NCBI GenBank assembly: GCA_021818505.1
Contig: JAKADX010000010.1
Location: 54,234 to 118,233 of the forward strand
Source: Pseudomonadota bacterium
GTDB taxonomy: Bacteria > Pseudomonadota > Alphaproteobacteria > Acetobacterales > Acetobacteraceae
Reading direction: 5' to 3'
DNA: 64,000 nt
The position numbers and the translations under genes are program-made. Numbering within the stretch: position 1 is the first letter of the stretch; every line of letters begins with the position of its first letter. The notes under the pieces are model-generated. The model did not search any database. It saw nothing but the letters and a program-made list of their open reading frames with translations, and was not told where the DNA came from. This document shows positions 37,880 to 45,166 of this stretch, one piece after another.

Positions 37880-38641
37880 ATGGAGCCGGCCGGGCGGCAT
37901 GCAATGGTGACCGGCGGCGGGCGGGGGATCGGCGCGGCAGTGGCCCGTGCGCTGACGGCGGCGGGCTCGGCAGTGACCGTGCTGGGCCGGACCGAGGCGC
38001 CGCTGGCTGCGCTGGTGGCGGCCGGCGATGCGGCTGGCTGCGTCGTTGGCGACGTGACCGACCCGACGGCGTTGGCGGTGGCGGTGGCGGCGGCGGAGGC
38101 GGCGCGGGGGCCGGTCGATATCCTGATTAACAATGCCGGCACGGCGGAGAGCGCGCCGTTCGCCCGCACCGACCGCGCCCTGTGGGACCGCATGCTGGCG
38201 CTCAATCTGACTGCGGTCTATGAGGCGACGCGGCTGGTGCTGCCCGGCATGGCGGCGCGCGGCTGGGGGCGCGTGGTGACGATCGCTTCGACCGCCGGGC
38301 TGACCGGCTATCCTTATGTCAGCGCCTATGTCGCGGCCAAGCATGGCGCGGTCGGACTGACGCGGGCGCTGGCACGCGAGGTGGCGGCGCGCGGCGTGAC
38401 GGTGAACGCGGTCTGCCCCGGCTATACCGATACCGAGATGCTGGCCGCGAGTGTCGCGACCATCGTGGCGCGCACCGGCCGCAGCGTGGAGGCGGCGCGG
38501 GCCGCGTTGACCGCTGCCAACCCGCAGGGCCGGCTGGTGCGGCCGGAGGAAGTGGCGGCGACGGTGGCCTTCCTGTGCGGCGACGGGGCGGGGGCCATCA
38601 CCGGCCAGGCGATCGCGGTCGCGGGCGGCGAGGTCGAGTGA
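37880..38641 (+). CDS. Short-chain dehydrogenase/reductase
   Basis: 253 aa. Classic SDR motifs: [47 protein letters not shown] with Ser and Tyr-X3-Lys, and [17 protein letters not shown] lies 5 nt before ATG 37880. It is divergent from the anthraniloyl-CoA gene (86 bp) and followed by MarR and RidA genes overlapping by 1 and 4 nt. In this position it may oxidise a hydroxyacyl-CoA made after ring reduction. The pathway step is an inference. Confidence 0.88.
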   Translation: MEPAGRHAMVTGGGRGIGAAVARALTAAGSAVTVLGRTEAPLAALVAAGDAAGCVVGDVTDPTALAVAVAAAEAARGPVDILINNAGTAESAPFARTDRALWDRMLALNLTAVYEATRLVLPGMAARGWGRVVTIASTAGLTGYPYVSAYVAAKHGAVGLTRALAREVAARGVTVNAVCPGYTDTEMLAASVATIVARTGRSVEAARAALTAANPQGRLVRPEEVAATVAFLCGDGAGAITGQAIAVAGGEVE

Positions 38642-39123
38642 TGCTGTCGCTGGATGCCGAGACCCGCGCGGCCGAGCGGCCGGAGGAGCACAAGGACGAA
38701 TTGCGCCTGTGGCTGCGGATGCTGACCTGCACCACGCTGGTGGAGGCGCAGATCCGCCGCCGCCTGCGCGCGACCTTCAACCTGACGCTGCCGCGCTTCG
38801 ACCTGATGGCGCAACTGGAGCGGGCGCCGGAGGGGCTGACGCTGGGCGAGCTGTCGCGCCGGCTGATGGTCTCCAACGGCAACGTCACCGGGCTGGTGGA
38901 GCGGCTGGCCGGGCGCGGGCAGGTGGAGCGGGTGGCACACAAGGTCGATCGCCGCGTGGTGCTGGTGCGGCTGACCGAGGCCGGACGGGCGGAGTTTTCG
39001 CGCATGGCCCGCGCGCACGCGGCCTGGGTCGGCGCGCTGTTCGAGGGACTGTCGGCCGAGGAGACGCAGACCCTGATGCGGCTGCTCGGCCGGGTGAAGC
39101 AATCGGTGCGGAGCGCGCGATGA
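38641..39123 (+). CDS. MarR-family regulator
   Basis: 160 aa. The winged helix is clear at residues 40-105: LPRFDLMAQLERAPEGLTLGELSRRLMVSNGNVTGLVERLAGRGQVERVAHKVDRRVVLVRLTEAGR, with the DxR wing motif. MarR proteins often sense aromatic acids or their CoA esters, as in several aromatic catabolic operons. It overlaps the SDR stop by 1 nt and RidA by 4 nt and is in the divergent arrangement with the anthraniloyl-CoA gene, so it is the probable local repressor. Confidence 0.9.
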   Translation: MLSLDAETRAAERPEEHKDELRLWLRMLTCTTLVEAQIRRRLRATFNLTLPRFDLMAQLERAPEGLTLGELSRRLMVSNGNVTGLVERLAGRGQVERVAHKVDRRVVLVRLTEAGRAEFSRMARAHAAWVGALFEGLSAEETQTLMRLLGRVKQSVRSAR

Positions 39124-39524
39124 CGCTGACGGTGCTGCAACCCCCCGGCTGGCCCCGGCCGCGCGGCTATGCCAACGGCATGGTGGGCGAGGGCCGCCTG
39201 GTGTTCGCGGCCGGGCAGATCGGCTGGGACGCCGAGGGGCGCTTTGCCGAGGGCTTCGTGCCCCAGTGCGCCCAGGCGCTGCGCAACGTGCTGGCGGTGC
39301 TGGCCGAGGCCGGGGCGGGGCCGGCGGAGGTGGCGCGGATGACGTGGTACGTCACCGACATCGCCGCCTTCCGCGCCGCCGGCCCGGCGCTCGGCGTGGC
39401 GTGGCGCGAGATCATGGGGCGCGCCTTTCCGGCGATGTCGGTGGTCGGCGTCGCCGCGCTGGTCGAGCCGGCGGCGCTGGTGGAGATCGAGGCGACGGCG
39501 GTGCTGGCGCGCGCGGACGCCTGA
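39120..39524 (+). CDS. RidA/YjgF/UK114 family protein, probable enamine/imine deaminase
   Basis: 134 aa. The RidA fold is recognised by LVFAAGQIGWDAEGRFAEGFVPQCAQALRNVLAVLAEAGAGPAEVARMTWYVTDIAAFR and LVEPAALVEIEATAVL. The canonical Arg of active RidA in the x-R-x position near the end is not obvious (VVGVAALVEP), so this may be a subfamily with another substrate. In the anthraniloyl-CoA cluster a deaminase of this type could hydrolyse the 2-amino-oxo-cyclohexenecarboxyl-CoA enamine. That is inferred from neighbours. Confidence 0.85.
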   Translation: MTLTVLQPPGWPRPRGYANGMVGEGRLVFAAGQIGWDAEGRFAEGFVPQCAQALRNVLAVLAEAGAGPAEVARMTWYVTDIAAFRAAGPALGVAWREIMGRAFPAMSVVGVAALVEPAALVEIEATAVLARADA

Positions 39525-39535
39525 ACGGCGGCGCG

Positions 39536-39889
39536 CTATTTCGGCTTGCGCAGGCTGAGGATGTAGGTGGCGATGTCCTCCACCTGCGTGTTGCTGAGCT
39601 GCAGGTCGGGCATCGGCGGATGCGGCGTGTGCAGGAAGGCGCGCAGCGACATCGTCGTGGTCGAGGGCATGGCCGCGACCGCGGCGAAGCTCGGCACCAT
39701 GTCGTTGCCGGCGTGCTGCTGCTCCGGCCCCACCACATGGCAGGAGGCGCACCAGGTCCGGGCGAGCGCGTGCCCCGCCTGCGCGTCCCCGCCCGGCGGC
39801 TGGGCACGCGCCGGCGGCGTGACAAAGGCAAGCGCCAGGGCGAAGCCCGCCAGCGCCGTGAGTTTGAGTGCCCCGATCGCGGATGTCAT
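39536..39889 (-). CDS. Class I c-type cytochrome, periplasmic
   Basis: 117 aa with signal peptide MTSAIGALKLTALAGFALALAFVTPPARA. The haem site is CASCH (Cys-X2-Cys-His: WCASCHVVGPE), and the Met ligand is probably that of PPMPDLQLSNTQVEDIATYILSL, a common cytochrome c ending. It carries electrons in the periplasm; the partner is unknown. GAGGGCCAGG precedes ATG 39889. It ends 11 bp before the convergent RidA stop. The frame stays open upstream into the unknown gene at 39886-40474. Confidence 0.88.
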   Translation of the reverse strand: MTSAIGALKLTALAGFALALAFVTPPARAQPPGGDAQAGHALARTWCASCHVVGPEQQHAGNDMVPSFAAVAAMPSTTTMSLRAFLHTPHPPMPDLQLSNTQVEDIATYILSLRKPK

Positions 39890-40474
39890 CCTGGCCCTCG
39901 CCCGGTGATGTCGGTTCGGGCGATGGTCTTGCCCTTGGGGGCGAAGGTTAGGTCCTGGGCCCGAGGCGCGGCAACCGGGGATGTCCGTGCTGGGCGAAAG
40001 TTGAGGAGGGTCCGGCGGCGCCGGATCGGGCGGGCGCGGCGGCCCCGGCGCCCGCACCCCGAGCATCCGGCAGAGCGGGCGGAGCAGGCGGCGCATCTGC
40101 GGCGCCGCGTCCACCAGGGCGGCGAACTCGGGGTCCGTGAGCAGGTGCTGCAACTGCGACCCGTAGGCGCTCGCCCCTGGCACCAGGGGGAGCAGCCAGG
40201 CGCGGCCGTGCGGCAGAGGCCGCTGCGCCGGCCGCCGCTGCGCCGGGCGCGGGGAGCGTCGGGCAGGAAAGCGCCGGTGCCGCCCCGCCGTGATGCGGGC
40301 GGTCAGCGCGGCGACGCTGACGGCGATGCGGCGCAGCCGCGACCAGATCAGGATGACCAGCGGCCCATGCAACCGATCCCGCCCGCCGCCGCGCGCGGCC
40401 ACGGCCTGGCACAGCCCGTCGATGATGGCGGCGAAACGCTCGGCCGGGGTGGTGGGGAAGGGGAAGTGGGTCAC
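39886..40474 (-). CDS. Hypothetical protein with a probable frameshift near its 3' end
   Basis: From GTG 40474 the reading MTHFPFPTTPAERFAAIIDGL...LAWLLPLVPGASAYGSQLQHLLTDPEFAALVDAAPQMRRLLRPLCRMLGV looks like a real protein of a family I have seen only as 'hypothetical' in Acetobacteraceae. After a Pro-rich stretch (about 40030) this frame loses sense and continues without stop into the cytochrome c gene. Shifting by one base near 40005-40040 gives a sensible tail (...NFRPARTSPVAAPRAQ...TFAPKGKTIARTDITG...) that stops in a TGA overlapping the cytochrome start as ATGA. This suggests a one-base insertion in a gene once coupled to the cytochrome gene, or a sequencing error. Function unknown. Confidence 0.5.
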
Positions 40475-40565
40475 GACAGACGAACTAACACAAGGGGGCC
40501 GGGGCTGGGCAAGCGGAATTTTCGGCGGCGGGGCTGTCGCGGCGGGGGTTCACGATGGCTGATGG

Positions 40566-40673
40566 CAAACGGAACGGCTGGCCGTAGCCAGCCGTTCATT
40601 TGGTGCGCCCGAGGGCACTTGTTAACGGAAAGCCCGCATTCCCCCATCGGCTACGTTTGGAACGGCAGCCTTC
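40566..40673 (-). ncRNA. tracrRNA of the type II-C CRISPR system
   Basis: On the minus strand, positions 40654-40632 are identical over 23 nt to the plus-strand CRISPR repeat (GTAGCCGATGGGGGAATGCGGGC), so this RNA pairs perfectly with the minus-strand repeat transcript. After a 3-nt internal loop, CCGTTAAC (40628-40621) pairs with the repeat's first bases GTTGCGG through one G-U pair and one bulged U. Downstream come a hairpin GTGCCC...GGGCGCAC (40618-40603) and a perfect 10-bp hairpin AACGGCTGGC-TACG-GCCAGCCGTT (40596-40573), which serves as terminator. Ends are estimates: the 5' end comes from the promoter guess, the 3' end from the terminator. Confidence 0.88.
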
Positions 40674-40680
40674 CGACATG

Positions 40681-40709
40681 ATGTTGCAATGGACCCGCAG
40701 GCGAGTCAA
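40681..40709 (-). promoter_or_regulatory. Candidate tracrRNA promoter overlapping the cas9 leader
   Basis: On the minus strand a -35-like TTGACT (40709-40704) is followed after 17 bp by a weaker -10-like CAACAT (40686-40681). Transcription would begin near 40673, about 20 nt before the anti-repeat. The -35 box is only 8 bp from the cas9 start codon at 40718, so tracrRNA and cas9 are divergent and crowded. The -35 is good; the -10 is poor, so the call is tentative. Confidence 0.45.
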
Positions 40710-40717
40710 GCTGGCGC

Positions 40718-43700
40718 ATGGCAGACCGTCTGGCACTCGACATCGGCGCCAACTCGATCGGTTGGTGCCTGCTGACCCTCGATCCGTCCGGTGCGCCCTG
40801 CGCGATCCGCGCGATCGGCGTGCGTGTCTTTCCGGACGGTCGCGATCCCAAGACCAATGCCTCGCTCGCAGCCGACCGCAGGCAGGCGCGCGCCATGCGG
40901 CGGCGGCGCGATCGCTATCTGCAACGGCGTCGGGCGATGCTGAATGCGCTGACGCGCCACGGCCTGATGCCGTCCAACCCTGCCGCGCGTGCCGAGGTCG
41001 CGACGCGCGACCCGTATGCGCTGCGGGCCAGGGCGCTGCGGGAACGGCTGGACCCGTATGACCTCGGGCGCGTCATCTTCCATCTCAATCAGCGGCGCGG
41101 CTTTCGCAGCAACCGCAAGACCGACCGCGGCAACGAGGAACGCGGCAAGATCGCCGACGCCGCCGAGCGGTTGAAGGCGGAGCTGGCCCGCGGTGGCCAT
41201 GTCACGCTCGGATCGTGGTTCGCCGAGCGTCACGCGTCGCGCCAGCCGGTGCGGGCACGGCTGCACGGGACCGGCGCCAAGGCCGCCTATCCGTTCTATC
41301 CGACGCGGGACCTGATCGAAGCGGAGTTCGACACGATCTGGGCCGCGCAATCCGGCTGGAACCCCGCGCTGACACCTGCGATCGGCAAGGAGTTGCGCGA
41401 CATCCTCACGTTCCAGCGCCCGCTGAAGGAGCCGAAGGTCGGCCGGTGCTGGCTGGAACCGCAGGAGTTCCGTGCCCCGCGCGCGCTGCCCAGCACGCAG
41501 GCATTTCGCATCGCGCAGGACCTCGCGCATCTGGCGATCCGGCGGGTGGGCGAGCCGGACCAACCGCTGACCGCGCAGCAGCGCGACGTTCTTGCCGCGC
41601 AGTTGAACGCCGGCCGCGACCTGTCGTTCACCCAGATGCGCAAGCAACTGGGGCTGGTTCGGGGCGAATCCTTCAATCTGGAATCGCGCGTGCGCGACGA
41701 GATCAAGGGCGCCGAGACGGCAGCGCGGCTTGCCACGGGCAAACGGCCGCTGGCCCGCATCTGGGCGGATTTGGACCTGCAGACGCGCGACGCGCTGGTG
41801 ACTGCCCTGCTCGATGCGGCGGATGAAGATGCGGCGGTGGCGTCGCTGGTCGCGCTCGGCATTCCGCGCGAGGCTGCCGTGGAGGCGGAAAAGATCACGC
41901 TGCCGGACGGCCACGCCGCCCTCTCGACAAAGGCGATCCGCAAAATCCTGCCGCATCTGCAAGCGGGTATGACGTACGCCGCCGCGGTGCAGGCGGCCGG
42001 CTACGCGCATCATTCCGATGACCGCGACGGCGTGATCCTGCCGGCCCTGCCGTATTATGGAGAGGTGCTGGGCGAGCGTCTCGGCACCGGCAGCGGCGAA
42101 GCGCATGATCCGCCGGAACGGAGATACGGGCGCGTGCCGAACCCGACGGTGCATGTCGCGCTGAACCAGGTGCGTCACGTGGTGAATGCGCTGATCGCCA
42201 CGTACGGCCCCCCGCAGCAGATCGTCGTCGAAGTGCTGCGAGAACTCGCGCACTCCGCGAAGCAGCGCGCGGACATCGAGAAGGAGCAGAAGGCCAACAA
42301 GACGCGGCGCGACGGCTGGGCGAAGCAACTTGCGAGCCTGGGCCTGCCCGTCAACGGGCGCAACATGGCCTTCATGCGTCTGTGGGAGGATCAGGCGAGA
42401 GACCCCAAGGAGCGGGTCTGTCCCTACACCGGCGAACGCATCTCCATCGAGCGGCTGTTTTCCGGCCAGTTCGAGGAAGATCACATTCTGCCGTTCGCGA
42501 TCACGCTCGATGACAGCTTCAACAATCGCGTGCTGGTGACGCGCGAGGCGAACCGGCGCAAGGCGCGGCAGACGCCATTCGATGCGTTCCACGCCGCGCC
42601 GGAGTGGGCGGATATCCAGGCGCGCGCGAAGCTTCTGCCGCAAGCGAAGGCGTGGCGGTTCGGGCCGGACGCGCTGAAGAAATGGCAGGGCGAAAGCGGC
42701 GACTTCCTCGCGCGCCATCTGACCGACAGCGCCTACATCGCCCGCCTGATGCGTCCCTATCTGCGCACGATCTGCGACGACCGGCAGCTTTGGTTTGTGC
42801 CGGGGCGCCTGACCGCACTGCTGCGGCAGGGCTTGGGCCTCAACAGTGCCTCGTTGCTGGGCAAGGGCAGCGCGCGCAAGGAGAGAACCGACCATCGCCA
42901 CCATGCGATCGACGCGCTCACGGTCGGGTTGATCGACCGCTCCATGCTGCAACGTGTCGCGACAGCGGCGCGGCGGGGCGAGGAGGCCGGGCGGCTGATG
43001 GAGAAGCTTGACGAGCCTTGGACGGGATTCGTGGCGGAGGCGGCTGGGGCGATCGGGAGGGTCGTCGTATCCCACAAGCCGGACACAGCGCCATCCGGCC
43101 GGCTGCACAATGACACCGCGTATGGAACGCTGCCGGACGCCGACCAGTCAGGCCCGAACGTGACGCATCATGTGCCCGTTCAATCGCTCGCCGGCTGGAC
43201 GGACGCGGACGTGGCTGATGCGGTGACCGATCCGCCCTTGCGCCGGCGGATCGTGGCTGCGCTTACATCGGAGGGCAAGCCGGCGCAGGCAGCGGAACTG
43301 GCGAAGATAGAGCATGCGCCCGACGTGTTCGTACGAAGGGTGCAGGTGCGCGAGCGGCTGGAGAGCACGGGCGAAGTTCGCGACCGCCGGACAGGGAAAG
43401 CGTACAAGCGCGTGAAGCTGGACGCAAATCATCGGGCCGAATTCTGGCGTCTGCCCAACAACAACGGCGGATCAGCGAAGGTGGTGATGATCGTGGTGCC
43501 CATGCTGCACGCCGCAGCGGACGAGGAGGCGAAGCGGCTGGGCCGCTCCGTCCCCGACCGCCGGCCGCATCCGGCCGCGAAGTTGTTGATGCGACTGCAC
43601 AAGAACGACGTCGTTGCACTTGGGACCGGGCCTGCGCGGCGCCTTGGGCGTGTGGTGAAGTTTTCGGGTGGGCAGGTAACGCTTGCCGCACCAAACGAGA

Positions 43701-43849
43701 GTGGCAATCTGAAGGCAAGAGACGCAGACCGCGGCGACGCGTTCAAATACATATACGCAGGCGCCAAGTTCTTCCGCGAGAACACCGGGCGGAAGGTATT
43801 TGTCGATGCACTGGGTCGGGTCCGCGACCCCGGACCCTTGACCTGGTAA
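40718..43849 (+). CDS. cas9: CRISPR-associated endonuclease Cas9, type II-C
   Basis: 1043 aa, in the size range of compact II-C enzymes. It cuts both target strands guided by crRNA and tracrRNA. RuvC-I: LALDIGANSIGW with Asp8. Bridge helix: residues 51-75, Arg-rich (RRQARAMRRRRDRYLQRRR). RuvC-II: IVVEVLREL with Glu505. HNH: EEDHILPFAITLDDSFNN with Asp588, His589 and Asn612. RuvC-III: HHAIDA with His729 and Asp732. The C-terminal 250 residues (VKFSGGQVTLAA...) form the PAM-side part. All nuclease residues are present, so it should be active. It has no strong ribosome binding site. It is followed 3 bp later by cas1. Confidence 0.96.
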   Translation: MADRLALDIGANSIGWCLLTLDPSGAPCAIRAIGVRVFPDGRDPKTNASLAADRRQARAMRRRRDRYLQRRRAMLNALTRHGLMPSNPAARAEVATRDPYALRARALRERLDPYDLGRVIFHLNQRRGFRSNRKTDRGNEERGKIADAAERLKAELARGGHVTLGSWFAERHASRQPVRARLHGTGAKAAYPFYPTRDLIEAEFDTIWAAQSGWNPALTPAIGKELRDILTFQRPLKEPKVGRCWLEPQEFRAPRALPSTQAFRIAQDLAHLAIRRVGEPDQPLTAQQRDVLAAQLNAGRDLSFTQMRKQLGLVRGESFNLESRVRDEIKGAETAARLATGKRPLARIWADLDLQTRDALVTALLDAADEDAAVASLVALGIPREAAVEAEKITLPDGHAALSTKAIRKILPHLQAGMTYAAAVQAAGYAHHSDDRDGVILPALPYYGEVLGERLGTGSGEAHDPPERRYGRVPNPTVHVALNQVRHVVNALIATYGPPQQIVVEVLRELAHSAKQRADIEKEQKANKTRRDGWAKQLASLGLPVNGRNMAFMRLWEDQARDPKERVCPYTGERISIERLFSGQFEEDHILPFAITLDDSFNNRVLVTREANRRKARQTPFDAFHAAPEWADIQARAKLLPQAKAWRFGPDALKKWQGESGDFLARHLTDSAYIARLMRPYLRTICDDRQLWFVPGRLTALLRQGLGLNSASLLGKGSARKERTDHRHHAIDALTVGLIDRSMLQRVATAARRGEEAGRLMEKLDEPWTGFVAEAAGAIGRVVVSHKPDTAPSGRLHNDTAYGTLPDADQSGPNVTHHVPVQSLAGWTDADVADAVTDPPLRRRIVAALTSEGKPAQAAELAKIEHAPDVFVRRVQVRERLESTGEVRDRRTGKAYKRVKLDANHRAEFWRLPNNNGGSAKVVMIVVPMLHAAADEEAKRLGRSVPDRRPHPAAKLLMRLHKNDVVALGTGPARRLGRVVKFSGGQVTLAAPNESGNLKARDADRGDAFKYIYAGAKFFRENTGRKVFVDALGRVRDPGPLTW

Positions 43850-43852
43850 GGC

Positions 43853-44860
43853 ATGACCAGCCCGCTCGGTCGTGTCATCGAGATCGCCGAAGAAGGCCGC
43901 TATCTGTCGAAGGAACGCGGCTTCCTGGTGGTGACGAGCGGGCGGGACGAGATCGGGCGGGTGCCGCTGGATGACATCGCGGCGGTGCTGGCGACAGCGC
44001 GCGGCACCTCGGTCTCGGTTGCGCTCCTCACTGCGCTGGCCGAACGCGGGCTGCCCTTTGTCGTTCCCGGCGCCAATTTCGCGCCGGCCGCCGTGTTGTG
44101 GCCGATGGTGGGACACCATGCGGTGTCGCGGCGCATGGCTGCGCAGATCGAGCGGACGCGGCCGTTGGAGAAGCGGCTATGGGCGCAGGTCGTTGCGGCA
44201 AAAATCCGCCGCCAGGGCTGGACGCTGCAATGCGCCGGCAAGCCCGCCGGGGCGTTCGTCCGCCTTGCGCGGCTGGTCAGGGCAGGCGATCCGGACAACC
44301 TGGAAGCGCAGGCGGCACGGCGATACTGGCCGCTGCTGTTCGGGCCGGACTTCCGTCGCGACACGGATGCCGATGGCATCAATGCACTGCTGAATTACGG
44401 CTACGCGGTGTTGCGTGCGGCAACGGCGCGGGCGATCTGCGCGGTCGGGCTGCATCCTGGCCTCGGCATCTTCCATCGCCACCCGCAGAACCCGATGCCG
44501 CTGGCCGACGACATGATGGAGCCGTTCCGACCCGTAATCGACGACGAGGTGCGATTGCTCTTGTTGGACGGAATCACCGAGGTGACGGCGCCAGCCAAGC
44601 GGCGAATGGCCGGCGTTCTTTGGCGGGACGAGCAGACGGCGGCCGGCACGACGCCGTTGGCGACGGCGATTCTGCGATGCGCGCAGAGCCTCGTGGAGAG
44701 CTACCTGACGGGTGAACCGGCGCTGGAATTTCCGGCCTTCCGTCTGAGGGAGTCGGCCGATGGCAGCGACTCTGAGCGGGTATCGGATCATGTGGCTGGT
44801 GCTGATGTTCGACCTGCCGGTGATGACGAAGCCGCAGCGGAAGGCGGCGACGGGCTTTAG
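43853..44860 (+). CDS. cas1: CRISPR integrase Cas1, type II-C
   Basis: 335 aa. The catalytic metal ligands are Glu151 (NLEAQAARRYW), His208 (GLGIFHRHPQNP) and Asp220/Glu223 (LADDMMEPFRP), as in active Cas1, which inserts new spacers with Cas2. The usual body ends near residue 303 (LEFPAFRLRESAD); the last 30 or so residues are acidic, low-complexity and overlap cas2 by 101 nt in another frame. It starts 3 bp after the cas9 stop, so it is in the same operon. Confidence 0.95.
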   Translation: MTSPLGRVIEIAEEGRYLSKERGFLVVTSGRDEIGRVPLDDIAAVLATARGTSVSVALLTALAERGLPFVVPGANFAPAAVLWPMVGHHAVSRRMAAQIERTRPLEKRLWAQVVAAKIRRQGWTLQCAGKPAGAFVRLARLVRAGDPDNLEAQAARRYWPLLFGPDFRRDTDADGINALLNYGYAVLRAATARAICAVGLHPGLGIFHRHPQNPMPLADDMMEPFRPVIDDEVRLLLLDGITEVTAPAKRRMAGVLWRDEQTAAGTTPLATAILRCAQSLVESYLTGEPALEFPAFRLRESADGSDSERVSDHVAGADVRPAGDDEAAAEGGDGL

Positions 44861-45098
44861 GCAATGGCTGCTGGACGAAGGGTGGGAGATGAGCCAGTTC
44901 AGCGTGTATCTACGCTGGTGCGCCGCCAAGGAACAGGCGGAGTCGCGGGTGCGGGCGGTGGCGCGGAAAGTGCCGTCCGAGGGCAAGGTTCACGTCCTGA
45001 CGGTCACGGACCGGCAGTTCGAGACGATGGCGGTATTTCGCGGCCGGACGCGCGAGCGACGCGGCCGTTCCGCGCCGGAGCAGTTGACCCTGTTCTGA
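44760..45098 (+). CDS. cas2: CRISPR adaptation protein Cas2
   Basis: 112 aa. MAATLSGYRIMWLVLMFDLPVMTKPQRKAATGFRQWLLDEGWEMSQFSVYLRWC is the standard Cas2 N terminus of type II-C systems, with the metal-site Asp at residue 18. GKVHVLTVTDRQFETMAVFRG and the ending PEQLTLF are also typical. It forms the Cas1-Cas2 integrase. It overlaps cas1 by 101 nt. No csn2 or cas4 follows, which places the locus in subtype II-C. The array begins 68 bp downstream. Confidence 0.95.
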   Translation: MAATLSGYRIMWLVLMFDLPVMTKPQRKAATGFRQWLLDEGWEMSQFSVYLRWCAAKEQAESRVRAVARKVPSEGKVHVLTVTDRQFETMAVFRGRTRERRGRSAPEQLTLF

Positions 45099-45166
45099 TC
45101 CGGACGATTCCGGCGCACTCCGTGTGCTCTATTCCGCCGCGAAATCAGCGGGTTAGAGGCGCACGG

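Noticed and set aside
40621..40720. tracrRNA on the plus strand with the array read towards the right
   Set aside because: That orientation gives a repeat not beginning with GTTG and no 3' hairpins after the anti-repeat.
45099..45166. A csn2 or cas4 gene after cas2
   Set aside because: Only 68 bp separate cas2 and the first repeat, and no other frame nearby resembles either gene.
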